Translations under genes and position numbers: made by a program
The notes under the pieces: generated by a model
The model's input: the letters and a program-made list of their open reading frames with translations, nothing else
Told to the model about the DNA's origin: nothing
Database searches by the model: none
From: Altererythrobacter sp. TH136
GTDB lineage: Bacteria > Pseudomonadota > Alphaproteobacteria > Sphingomonadales > Sphingomonadaceae
Direction: 5' to 3'
DNA length: 64,000 bases
Assembly: GCF_007065885.1 (NCBI RefSeq)
Contig: NZ_CP041409.1
Coordinates: forward strand, 1,411,501-1,475,500
In this document: one piece after another, positions 28,665-37,195 of the stretch
Position numbering within the stretch: position 1 is the first letter of the stretch
Layout: the number at the start of each line of letters is the position of its first letter

Positions 28665-28766
28665 ATGCGCCTCGATAAAGAGCGGCGGCTTCGTATCGAA
28701 GCTTGGACTCTTGGTGGGCTGATGCTGATTGCCGCGTTGCAGGCACTCACCTGGCTGCTCAAATGA
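28665..28766 (+). CDS. Small membrane protein (33 residues)
   Basis: ATG at 28665 with GGAG seven bases before. The product is a charged N terminus (MRLDKERRLRIEAW) and one hydrophobic helix (LGGLMLIAALQALTWLLK). Its stop overlaps the start of the next gene (ATGA), which supports real translation. This pair arrangement occurs in sphingomonad mobile regions as I recall; function unknown. Confidence 0.6.
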   Translation: MRLDKERRLRIEAWTLGGLMLIAALQALTWLLK

Positions 28767-28951
28767 CACGTGACCAAGAACTCTGGGGCGTCGCCCTCTG
28801 GCTCGACAGAACGCATGGTGACGAAGGTCCGGCTCACATCGCGCAGGAGGTTGCGCGGCTGGCAAAAGCCGGTGACCCAGCCGGAGTGGCGATGTGGAGG
28901 CAGGTCGCGGAACGATACGATCAACTACGACAGACCACCTCCGTCAACTGA
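28763..28951 (+). CDS. DUF6961-like small protein
   Basis: 62 residues from the ATG at 28763, which overlaps the preceding stop by four bases. The sequence MTRDQELWGVALWLDRTHGD ... AHIAQEVARLAKAGDPAGVAMWRQVAERY resembles a small sphingomonad family (DUF6961) with conserved Trp residues. It has no transmembrane segment and no known function. It probably forms a two-gene unit with the 33-residue membrane protein. Confidence 0.72.
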   Translation: MTRDQELWGVALWLDRTHGDEGPAHIAQEVARLAKAGDPAGVAMWRQVAERYDQLRQTTSVN

Positions 28952-28966
28952 GTGCTTTCCTACATG

Positions 28967-28981
28967 GAACATTGTGTGAAC
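28967..28981 (+). promoter_or_regulatory. LexA (SOS) box of the alphaproteobacterial type
   Basis: GAAC-ATTGTGT-GAAC is an exact GAACN7GAAC, the reverse complement of the alphaproteobacterial LexA consensus GTTCN7GTTC. CATATAG just after it could be the -10. The next start codon is at 29020. Confidence 0.65.
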
Positions 28982-29019
28982 ATATAGCTGCCCGTCAAGA
29001 TGATTCGAGAGGCTCAGCT

Positions 29020-29109
29020 ATGTACCTTGATCCCCAGATGGTGCTCGCCATCGCTACCCTCTGCACCGCCCTCTCGACGCTTGTCTGGTCCTTCCGCCGT
29101 AAGAAGTAG
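29020..29109 (+). CDS. Tiny single-helix membrane protein, possibly SOS-controlled
   Basis: 29 residues, ATG with GAGG upstream: MYLDPQMVLAIATLCTALSTLV-WSFRRKK, one hydrophobic helix with a basic tail, the topology of small membrane toxins and regulators. The LexA-type box 39 bases upstream suggests DNA-damage induction, as for TisB-like peptides. No domain assignment is possible for such a short protein; function is inference from topology and promoter. Confidence 0.55.
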   Translation: MYLDPQMVLAIATLCTALSTLVWSFRRKK

Positions 29110-29489
29110 CTGATTGGCGAGTATTGTCTGAGGTGAGCCACCGGTCATGCTCAACTCGAGTCCTACTACCGCACTCCCAACGTCACCCGCGAGTAATCCG
29201 ACAGACGCAGGAGTGCCCCCTTTAGGGGCCCCGCGTGCAGCTTAGTTGGATCTGCAATCAAGGGATTGACTGGGACCGGTACCTCTTAATCAGCGGGTCG
29301 TTGGTTCGAACCCAACAGCGTCCACCACCTAAATCATTGGTTCAGCGTCGTTTTCTAGGTGGGATGAGCCTATCTCTCCCGGCTCCTGAGTTGAGCGGTA
29401 ATCACCAGGCAAGCACGGCCACGCCCATTGAATGATGCCTGTGGAGGCGGCCTCGACATCCCGTCTTCGATAGGACGAATGAAAAAGAT
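29110..29489. other. Gap holding the tRNA-Lys fragment
   Basis: About 380 bases without a protein gene. The only recognisable element is the 3' half of a tRNA-Lys (29283-29327) followed by a short CCACCTA/TAGGTGG inverted repeat (29325-29331 with 29356-29362). Confidence 0.6.
29283..29327 (+). other. 3' half of tRNA-Lys(CTT): integration scar or pseudo-tRNA
   Basis: The sequence starts at the anticodon loop CTCTTAA (anticodon CTT), continues through the 3' anticodon strand TCAGC, a perfect T arm GTTGG-TTCGAAC-CCAAC, the acceptor strand AGCGTCC and the ACCA end. The 5' half (GGACGCT, D arm) is not recognisable upstream. A bare 3' tRNA half inside an island is typical of an attachment site left by an element that used that tRNA gene. 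Confidence 0.8.
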
Positions 29490-31538
29490 CTAACCGGAGA
29501 TCACCTTCCGTAAGGCATCCACCGCATCGAGGTAGTAGACCACCTGTACGCGCGTCGCGACATCGTCGGAAAGGTCCAGGAGCTGGCGCCTAGCTGATAC
29601 AGGAACCAGAACCAAAGTGGCCCCCTTCTCCAGCGCCAGCTCGACCAGAGCCACGGGATTATGCACCGGCTCGAGTGATCCGCCGAGAGTGAGGTGGCCC
29701 ACCACAGCGAGGCCGCCAACGCAAGATTGCCCCAGGAGGGCGGAACATAGTGCAAGCAGGACGCCCACGCCCAGAGCAGCGCCCGAACGTGCGCTGTCTA
29801 ATGCACGGAGTTGTAACGAGAACTCATGTTCCTTGGGTCCGCGATCGCTCACCAGCTCCTTCGCACGCGCGTAAAGATTCTGCTCCGCGATTTTCACCGA
29901 CTCGCGAAAGGGTGCTGGCGGCGACTGGTTGAGGATCCGAACACCGCTGCCGGATGTCTCCGTCACCTCAATGCGGTACAGCCCCGCACCGTCGCCGCCC
30001 TCCCCGATTGCGAATACCTGTCCCGGCGGCAAGGGGTCTGCGTTGATCATTGTGTCCGACTGCAGCTCAGGCGTCGCAACAAACGTTTCGACGCCGTCAA
30101 GGCCAAGCTGGTAGCTGAACTGGGTGGTTCGAAATTCTGCCGATCCAATCCTCTTTTGCTGCTCCTTAACCCGGCGGCGGCACTCGAAGGCAAGCTTCAC
30201 GGCCCACTCCAGTTCGTCGTCGGAGACCAAGGCATTTGAATCGGGCTGGATCAGCTTCAGCAAACCCGAGATTGTTTTGTTGACGGCATTCTGATCCCGG
30301 CCGGAAAGCGCGCCGCCATAGAATACTCGGCCCGAGACTGCGTCCGCTCGGGATTGTGCACGAAGCCGGGTGAAGGCTTCCGCAAGCACATCAGAAACCA
30401 ATCCGAACCGGTCCGTAAAGATCGAACGATCAACCTTCGGAAGGTCCCAACCTGGCAGATAAGCATGGATGCGATCCATAAAGGCGGTGTCGTCACGCAT
30501 TTCCGGTGGGAGCGGACTGAAGAGATGCCCAACTCGCTGCTGATGCTGAACATCGACGTCGAAGTTGCCAACGAGCACGATTCCACCTTCTGCCCGGATG
30601 CTTTCGCGTCCCCGCGAGAATTCGCCGGACTCCATATAGCCCTTCATGATGTTGACGCCGTCCTTTTGGTCAAAGGAAACGCCGCTCACCTCGTCGAAGC
30701 AGACCACGTCATATTGGCAAACGAGACCGCGCTGCCCGTTCGCCATGTTGACGAACATCCGAGCCACTGTCGCCTTGCCGCCGGAGATCAGATGCGCGTA
30801 GGGGCTGACCTGCTGGAAGAGGTGGCTCTTCCCCGTCCCGCGCGGCCCGAGCTCCACCAGATTGTAGTTGCGCTCCACGAACGGCACCATGCGAAGCAGC
30901 ATCAGGTCGCGCGCGCGCTGCGTCAGCATCTCCGGCTCAAGCCCGACCGAGCGCATCAGAAGGTTTTTCCATTCGTCCGTCGTCAGCTTCGCCCGGCCGG
31001 CGGCGAGCCTGTCCAGCACGTTGCGGCTCGACAACTGGATCGGGCGCAGCGTCCGAATGTCGAACGGGCGGCCGTTCTTCTCCTGGGCAATTGAGGCGTC
31101 GTAGCCCAGCTCGACCTCGGCGTAGAATCCGCCGGTCAGCATCCGCTCGTGAGCGTGGACGATTGAATCGTCGATGCGCACGTCGGCGAGCTGGAGGCTG
31201 GGCAGAGAGGCGAGGAAGCTGTCGGTCTTCGCGTCCAGCCGGGCCGTGACGACATCGATCAGCTTCGTCGATCCTTGCGTGCGGGACTTCGATTTAAGCA
31301 ATTCCTCCTCTCCTGCGCGGACCGTGCGGGCACCCAGCTGCTCGCGCACGATCTCCGCCCCTTCCTCGATCTCTACCGGGTCGGTGGAGGCGCAGTAACG
31401 GCCGAGCATGAACTCGACGACGTAGGTCGGAACGGGGAACTGTCCCCGGAACCGGCGGACCAAATCCTTTCGCACCAGCAGCCCCTCAAAGGCTTCGGCC
31501 GCTTTCACATCCAGCGCGTCCAGGCTCATTCCGCTCAT
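29490..31538 (-). CDS. brxL: BREX protein BrxL (AAA+ / Lon-like)
   Basis: 682 residues. I chose the ATG at 31538 because it overlaps the pglZ stop as ATGA. The middle holds an AAA+ core with Walker A GPRGTGKSH (about 231-239) and VVCFDEVSGVSFDQKDG as Walker B. The C terminus is a Lon-like domain (ALGVGVLLALCSALLGQSC ... GGSLEPVHNPVALVELALEKGA). BrxL forms ring-shaped DNA-binding assemblies and is needed for phage defence in type 1 BREX. It is the last gene of the locus. Confidence 0.93.
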   Translation of the reverse strand: MSGMSLDALDVKAAEAFEGLLVRKDLVRRFRGQFPVPTYVVEFMLGRYCASTDPVEIEEGAEIVREQLGARTVRAGEEELLKSKSRTQGSTKLIDVVTARLDAKTDSFLASLPSLQLADVRIDDSIVHAHERMLTGGFYAEVELGYDASIAQEKNGRPFDIRTLRPIQLSSRNVLDRLAAGRAKLTTDEWKNLLMRSVGLEPEMLTQRARDLMLLRMVPFVERNYNLVELGPRGTGKSHLFQQVSPYAHLISGGKATVARMFVNMANGQRGLVCQYDVVCFDEVSGVSFDQKDGVNIMKGYMESGEFSRGRESIRAEGGIVLVGNFDVDVQHQQRVGHLFSPLPPEMRDDTAFMDRIHAYLPGWDLPKVDRSIFTDRFGLVSDVLAEAFTRLRAQSRADAVSGRVFYGGALSGRDQNAVNKTISGLLKLIQPDSNALVSDDELEWAVKLAFECRRRVKEQQKRIGSAEFRTTQFSYQLGLDGVETFVATPELQSDTMINADPLPPGQVFAIGEGGDGAGLYRIEVTETSGSGVRILNQSPPAPFRESVKIAEQNLYARAKELVSDRGPKEHEFSLQLRALDSARSGAALGVGVLLALCSALLGQSCVGGLAVVGHLTLGGSLEPVHNPVALVELALEKGATLVLVPVSARRQLLDLSDDVATRVQVVYYLDAVDALRKVISG

Positions 31539-33832
31539 TCCGCTCCCCCGATCACCGTCCACCGTTCGGCCAGCTCAAGGCCTTCATCGTCGAGCACCAC
31601 GATCCGCGCGCGCTTTCCTTCATGGTCGTCCCGCACGACGAGAGACGCCTTGCCTTCGGCGTTCAACCCGCGGCGCGCGGGGAGCAGGCTTGCGCCGTTC
31701 TCGGCGCACAGGTCGACGATCTGCTCGCCGCCATCCTCGACCGTGATCCGCACCCTCAGGCCCGTCCACTCCGCCTCGGCGACCCGTGCCTGCCGCCGCG
31801 CAGATCCCGCACCGATGTCGAGGACCGGAAGCACGCATTCCTGCGGGCTGATCCCGCCATGGGCATATTCATATCCCTTGTAGAAGCTGCGCGCGCCGCT
31901 AGCGGCGGCGACATGAATGTCGCCGTTCCAGGTCCACGGGATGCGCGGCAGCCCCACCTCTGCACCTTCCTTGACAAGGGCGCAGCGGGTTCGCTTTCCA
32001 TCGGGCTCCACCAGCCCGGCGGGCAGTGCCGCGGTCTCCAGCCCGTCGGGCATGAGCAGCCACCCGTGATCCGTCACGACCCGCACCGATCGCCCGGCCC
32101 GAACGTGCGTGAGCACTACGCCGAGAGCGTCGTCCAGCGCCCGCTCGATCGTGTCGGCAAGGCGGGCGCCAAGCTTGTGCCCGTCTTCGTCCACCGTCCC
32201 CGTTTCGATGAAGCAGCGCTCTCCCCCCAGCGGAAAGCCTCCGATTACCCATCCGGCGCCGCGCATTAGCGCATCCACGCCCGCTTTGTCGGCAGGCTTG
32301 CCGCTCGGCAAGAGCGGGCGGAAGGCCGGATCGGCGGGGCCCGTGCAGAGCTGCTCGGCGACAGGGGTGGCGAGCGGCTTGCACGTCGCGGTCACCGTCG
32401 GCCAGCCGGACCAGCGCCACCCGAGCGTTGCTTCGACCCCGGACAAGGTGAGGCGCGCGTGAAGCTCGGCGGCGAGATCGAAGCGCAGCCCGTCCACGAA
32501 GATCAGCGTATCGCAATCGGAGTCGAACGCCGCCGGCTGCGCGAATGGGAGCGCGCCCCGGCGGGCGATCGCTTGGAGAGCGCAGGCGCCGTCTTCCACC
32601 CAGGGCCTGTAGATCGCCAGCAACGCCGCCACGACGCCCGCGCGGTCGACTTCCCGCGGCGCTGCCGCAATCGCGGCGAGCGCGGCGCGGTCGACCCGCC
32701 AGCCTGACGAGACATAAGCGCCCGCCAGCGGCGCCGCGCCGTCGCCCGGCAGGGCGGCGGCCCGCGCGATCGCCGCAAGATGCTCTAGCGCGCAGGCGAG
32801 TGGCGCCAGGCCGCGTTGTGCCCACACCGATCCACGCCGCAAGCCATGGGCATCTTCCAGCTCGAGGATGCGGGCGCGTGCCGCCGGCAGGTCCAGCGCG
32901 CTCAGCCCGTTCAGAGCGTTGCGCAATTGATCTTCGCCGCGCTCATTGGCTCTCGGATAGGCGCTTGTGTCCGCGAGAAAGTCCGCAGGAGGCTCCCGCA
33001 CCATGAGAAGATGGACGACGCCGGCATATCCGTGCGACTTGCCGAAGCGGTCCCACAGGCGCCCCCACGCTCCGCTCCGCTCAGCCAGCCGTTGAGCCGC
33101 GGCGTCCCGGCTCTGCGTGCTCGGATCGAAGCCGAATTCTCGCTGCGCCTTGCCTGCGAAGGCGGCGAAACGCTCCGGGTCCGTGACGGCGTCCAGCGTG
33201 CCGTCGATCCAGTCAAGGAGGTCCGCATCGAGATCGGGGGTGAGCAGGCCGTCCAGCGCGTCGGCGTCCCAGCGGCGCTGCCCGATCTCGCTGAGCGGCC
33301 TCGCCAGCAGGCGCGGCGCTGCCCGGGCCAGCGCGAGGCGAGTCGCTCCATCCTCCGCGATGTCCAGCTTCAGTGCGCTCTGGAGCAGCGCCCGCAGCGT
33401 CCAGTCCCGGCCGTTGCGGTGGCCCCAGACGTTGCCGGTGATGGCCAGCCAGACGAGCGGCGCGAGTGCCGGTGGTGTCCCTTCCGTCCCGCGAAGCTGG
33501 TCGCGTCCGATTTCGGGCGCCCAGACCACCGGCACCGCGCCGGGGCCGAACGTCACATCCGGCCAGGCGCCTGCCGCCGCCGCACGAAGCCAGATCGCCG
33601 GGCCCGTCCGCGTTTCCGGGTCGAAGGCGCCAAAGCTCAGCAGGTGCGGCAGGCGCGTGCGCAGCGAGGGAAGGAGCGGGGCGCATTCGCCTTTGGGATC
33701 GCACCAGAGAAGGGCCGCAGGCCGCGCCTCCACCGCATCGTTCCAGCGCGATGCCGTCGCGATCGCCTCGACCAAAGCGTCGAGCGCGCTGGGATCGCCG
33801 GGCGGCGCGGCATTGGGGGCTCTGATGGTCAT
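31535..33832 (-). CDS. pglZ: BREX alkaline-phosphatase-superfamily protein PglZ
   Basis: 765 residues from the ATG at 33832, ten bases after the pglX stop; the upstream frame overlaps pglX and is not used. The PglZ domain shows the first metal/nucleophile region CDTLIFVDGLRFDLAAEL, a second site VVTDHGWLLMPDGLE and the ending YAHGGISPQECVLPVL. PglZ is the hallmark of BREX systems; a nuclease or phosphatase activity is discussed for the family. The N-terminal 450 residues are Ala/Arg-rich helical. Translationally coupled to brxL. Confidence 0.94.
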   Translation of the reverse strand: MTIRAPNAAPPGDPSALDALVEAIATASRWNDAVEARPAALLWCDPKGECAPLLPSLRTRLPHLLSFGAFDPETRTGPAIWLRAAAAGAWPDVTFGPGAVPVVWAPEIGRDQLRGTEGTPPALAPLVWLAITGNVWGHRNGRDWTLRALLQSALKLDIAEDGATRLALARAAPRLLARPLSEIGQRRWDADALDGLLTPDLDADLLDWIDGTLDAVTDPERFAAFAGKAQREFGFDPSTQSRDAAAQRLAERSGAWGRLWDRFGKSHGYAGVVHLLMVREPPADFLADTSAYPRANERGEDQLRNALNGLSALDLPAARARILELEDAHGLRRGSVWAQRGLAPLACALEHLAAIARAAALPGDGAAPLAGAYVSSGWRVDRAALAAIAAAPREVDRAGVVAALLAIYRPWVEDGACALQAIARRGALPFAQPAAFDSDCDTLIFVDGLRFDLAAELHARLTLSGVEATLGWRWSGWPTVTATCKPLATPVAEQLCTGPADPAFRPLLPSGKPADKAGVDALMRGAGWVIGGFPLGGERCFIETGTVDEDGHKLGARLADTIERALDDALGVVLTHVRAGRSVRVVTDHGWLLMPDGLETAALPAGLVEPDGKRTRCALVKEGAEVGLPRIPWTWNGDIHVAAASGARSFYKGYEYAHGGISPQECVLPVLDIGAGSARRQARVAEAEWTGLRVRITVEDGGEQIVDLCAENGASLLPARRGLNAEGKASLVVRDDHEGKRARIVVLDDEGLELAERWTVIGGAE

Positions 33833-33842
33833 CGAAAGCGGC

Positions 33843-36800
33843 TTAGCCGCTCCGCGCGCGCGCTGCACGTTTCTCCGCGAGCGTAGTGTGGTGATCGTTG
33901 ATCCGCTCGCCTCCATGCAAGGCGTACCAGGGCGCGGAAGCGACATCCGTGCCGCGGTCCTTCCGCCAGTGGATGTTGATCGGCGCGCGCAGCACCTGCA
34001 CCGCTACGAAGGGACGGATGTTCATCCGCACGCCGTCGTCTAGGTCCGGCTCCCAGCCGAGCGGCTGGCGCGCGAGCGGCTTCCAGCGCACGAAGACGTC
34101 ATAGGGCGCCTCGCCTTCCAAGATCGCGCGCAGCTTGGCCTGAAGCGCCCGCGCGGCTTCCGACCGGCCGCCTTCGCCATCGGCATCGGAACGGGCGGTC
34201 CAGTCGCCCAGCAGGGTGTAGGTCAGCTTCTCGAGCGCGGCGCGGCCGAGGCGGTGGTAGTGAAGAAAGGCGGAAAAGCCGTCCTCACGCCCGTCCCACA
34301 CCTGCCAAAGGAAGGGCCGCTGGTGAAACAGCTTTGCATGCTGGGCGAAGGCGCGGTTGCGCAGCCAGTCGTCGATTGTCGCGGCGGAACGGCGGGTCGT
34401 GCCGCCAAGCTGGGCATCCGCCTCCACGACCAGCTTCGTCTCGAGATCCGCGGACCACTCTGCGCCGAACGCCGCCCGCAGATAGGCGCGCAACCGGTCG
34501 GCCAGCGGCGCCTCGCCCCCACAGGCGACCAGCGGCAGCAGCCCGTCGGCATCACCATCAGGAAGCTCCGCCGCCCGCGCAATCCAGCCCCGCGCCTCGT
34601 CGGACAGCCGCATCTCCGCATCGCTCTCCGCCGGCCAGCGATAGCCGCAGAGACGGGCGAGCGCGACGTGGAGGCCAGTCCCCGTCTCCGCCTGTGCAGG
34701 GTGTCCGTGGAACAGCCACTGAGTAGGGTCGTCAGAGTAAGGTTCGGGCAGGCCGTTGGGGTAGCGCTCCGCTGCGACGGCGCTCCAATGGGCGAGGTCA
34801 AAGGGGACTTTCGCCAGTGTTGCTGGGGTCACGTTCATCTTACGGTCTATCCGCCGCACCGACCGCTCAAAGTCGGAAGACGAACAGAAGGTCCAAATGG
34901 CGGCTAAGTTCTGCGGATCACCGGGAATGATAGCACCCGAATTACCGTCCCACAGGTCCCCTTCGTAAAGGCAGGCTGGGAGATCACTCATTAGGCGAAC
35001 CAACACACCGCGGCGTCCCCAACCTGCTGCTCCACGCAGCCAAGCAGCAGCGCCGGCAATGCCCAGCTTCTCCTCAACTTCGGCCCTGAGTCTACCCTGG
35101 TTGCGTTCCCACAACAGTGCGTAAGAGCAGCCTGACCATGGAGAAACCTTGTCAGCACCTCCCCCTTGCAGTGACCAGGTTGAGCCAAATTCAGTCACCT
35201 CCCAGAAGGTGCGCGCGTAATGACTCTCGTCACCACAGTTCACGCCTGCATAACTCAACGCGTGGGCTCCAAGCAGTGTACTTACCGTCGCTTGTTCCAT
35301 GGATATGCGAGAGTCCGGGTTGCCGCGCTGGGCATCTTGAGCAACGATGTTGATCTGCCCCCCGTGGAGGAGGCTAGCTTTGGCTTCGGGATTGTTAGCA
35401 TCGTTCAAATCCATAGCTGAAGCACAGGTCAACTCGCCTGGACGTGAGGCGGTGAGAGCAACCATCGCCGCATTCACAACCTCGCCGCTGATCGCCGCAA
35501 AAGCTCGAGAGCCCAAGCCGATGAGCAGGTTCAGCGTGCTTTGTTCAAGCAACCGCTCTCTCAGGCGCCTGTAACTTGTTAAAAACAACCAGTTTTGAGG
35601 CGTCACAGCTGCCACGCTGCCGCCCGGCGTGGCCCCCCTGAGCATGCGGACCGTCATTGCGGTGGCTAAGTCATTTTTGGCATCCGAAAAATGCCGCTCC
35701 AGGTGCGCCTTTAAGTCCGGATTCTGCTTCCCGCGCCCAAGATACGGGACGTTGGTAAGCTGCAGCACCCAGCTTCGCGCCAGCAAAGCCGCCGCATCCG
35801 CCATGCCCCGCGCGGCGATGGCCCCCTCCGCTCGCCCCGGTTGGCTCTCGCGCGTCCGTTCTGCGAGGCGGGCCATGGCGGCGCCGACGCCGTCAAGGTT
35901 GGCGCGGTCGACGAGGTCGAGGCTGCCGGTTACTTCGATAAGGCTGCCGAGCAAGGGCGCCTGGCGGAAGAGGTCGTAGAGTGCACCAAGCGAGCGCCGG
36001 AGGTCGGAGTCGCCGTTGCCCAGCGCTTCGAACTCCTGGCGTGTATAGGACGGCATTGATCCGACCCATGCTATGTGCGGATTGGGCAGGTTCTGCCAGC
36101 CGCCGACGTCCCAGGCGGCCAGCGCCACCGCAAAGGCGGCGATCTGCACACAGCGACCATCGATCTCCAAACCGTGGAGATTGTCGCGTAGCACTGCCGC
36201 GACCGCGTATGCCGGGTCCAGCCGTTCGTCCTCGGCGCAGCGTAATGCTACCAGGACCGGCAGAGCTTCGGTCAGGAAGTGGCCCGATCCGCAGCACGGA
36301 TCAAGCATGTTGATCGCCGCCGCCTGCTCCGGCCAACCAGGGAAGGTGCCCGCCGCCGGACGCCAGGGCCCGTCCTCCCCTTCGCGCACGAAGCGCAGCC
36401 ACGCCCAATTCACACCAGGCAGCGTCAGCCGCGCGCGCAGCGTCTCTTCGTCGGGCGCCTGCGCCAGCGCAGGATCGGCGGCGAAGCGCTTGCCCGCCCA
36501 CCAGGCGCCCAGGGTGTTGTCGATCAGGAAGCCAACCATGTAGGGCTCGGTGAAAAGCTGGGTCACCGCCGGCAGCTCGTCGGCCCCGATCTTGACGCTC
36601 CGCTCGTTGATCGCGTCCTTTTCCGCCGCGCGCCAATATTGGTAGGTCCAACCAAGCGCGTCCGTCGCGGCAAAGACTTCCGCGGGAAGTTCGCCGACGA
36701 TCCGCCGCAGCCGCGCCTCATGCTCAGGCGCAAGCGTCAGCTGCACCGCCGGATCGTTCTCCGCAAAGGCCGCCGGCAAAATGTGGGCGGCGTAGCGGGC

Positions 36801-37193
36801 CGCGAGCGACCAGCCGTCGCTTGCCCCCTCTTCCGCTGCAAGAGCATGGCAATCGTCCAGGGTCAGCGGGTCGCCGTCCGGGTGGCGCAGCAGCCCGCGC
36901 GCATTGAGAAAGCCGACGAACAGCAGCCGGTGCCAGCGCAGATAGGCTGCCGCCTCGGTAAGGCGGTCGAGCGAACCGTCGGCGGCCACCCGGTCCCCGA
37001 GGGCCCGGGCGTGCTCGCGCAGCGCCCGGCGAAGCGCTGCGAGGTCCCGATCGGCATGGACATGGTCCGGTGCGCGGTCGGCGATAATGCCGAGCCGGAC
37101 CACCTCCTCGCGGATCGCAGCTTCAGCAACGATCCTGGCTTCCTTTACGGCACGCTCCAAGGTGCGGCGATCTGCGGGCGCCAGCGTCGGCAT
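33843..37193 (-). CDS. pglX: BREX adenine-specific DNA methyltransferase PglX
   Basis: 1116 residues. SAM-binding motif I DPCCGSGHFL lies at about 298-307, and the catalytic motif is LTNVPYLGRGKQ, a variant of NPPY accepted in PglX proteins. The N-terminal 250 residues are helical and the C-terminal half is the target-recognition part. The enzyme methylates adenine at an asymmetric site to mark host DNA so that BREX stops only unmodified phage. The start is two bases from the brxC stop. A DNA-level base change set (m6A motif) would follow from this gene. Confidence 0.95.
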   Translation of the reverse strand: MPTLAPADRRTLERAVKEARIVAEAAIREEVVRLGIIADRAPDHVHADRDLAALRRALREHARALGDRVAADGSLDRLTEAAAYLRWHRLLFVGFLNARGLLRHPDGDPLTLDDCHALAAEEGASDGWSLAARYAAHILPAAFAENDPAVQLTLAPEHEARLRRIVGELPAEVFAATDALGWTYQYWRAAEKDAINERSVKIGADELPAVTQLFTEPYMVGFLIDNTLGAWWAGKRFAADPALAQAPDEETLRARLTLPGVNWAWLRFVREGEDGPWRPAAGTFPGWPEQAAAINMLDPCCGSGHFLTEALPVLVALRCAEDERLDPAYAVAAVLRDNLHGLEIDGRCVQIAAFAVALAAWDVGGWQNLPNPHIAWVGSMPSYTRQEFEALGNGDSDLRRSLGALYDLFRQAPLLGSLIEVTGSLDLVDRANLDGVGAAMARLAERTRESQPGRAEGAIAARGMADAAALLARSWVLQLTNVPYLGRGKQNPDLKAHLERHFSDAKNDLATAMTVRMLRGATPGGSVAAVTPQNWLFLTSYRRLRERLLEQSTLNLLIGLGSRAFAAISGEVVNAAMVALTASRPGELTCASAMDLNDANNPEAKASLLHGGQINIVAQDAQRGNPDSRISMEQATVSTLLGAHALSYAGVNCGDESHYARTFWEVTEFGSTWSLQGGGADKVSPWSGCSYALLWERNQGRLRAEVEEKLGIAGAAAWLRGAAGWGRRGVLVRLMSDLPACLYEGDLWDGNSGAIIPGDPQNLAAIWTFCSSSDFERSVRRIDRKMNVTPATLAKVPFDLAHWSAVAAERYPNGLPEPYSDDPTQWLFHGHPAQAETGTGLHVALARLCGYRWPAESDAEMRLSDEARGWIARAAELPDGDADGLLPLVACGGEAPLADRLRAYLRAAFGAEWSADLETKLVVEADAQLGGTTRRSAATIDDWLRNRAFAQHAKLFHQRPFLWQVWDGREDGFSAFLHYHRLGRAALEKLTYTLLGDWTARSDADGEGGRSEAARALQAKLRAILEGEAPYDVFVRWKPLARQPLGWEPDLDDGVRMNIRPFVAVQVLRAPINIHWRKDRGTDVASAPWYALHGGERINDHHTTLAEKRAARARSG

Positions 37194-37195
37194 CG

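Noticed and set aside
28559-28924. Minus-strand ORF opposite the small genes
   Set aside because: Antisense to two coupled plus-strand ORFs with ribosome sites; no family.
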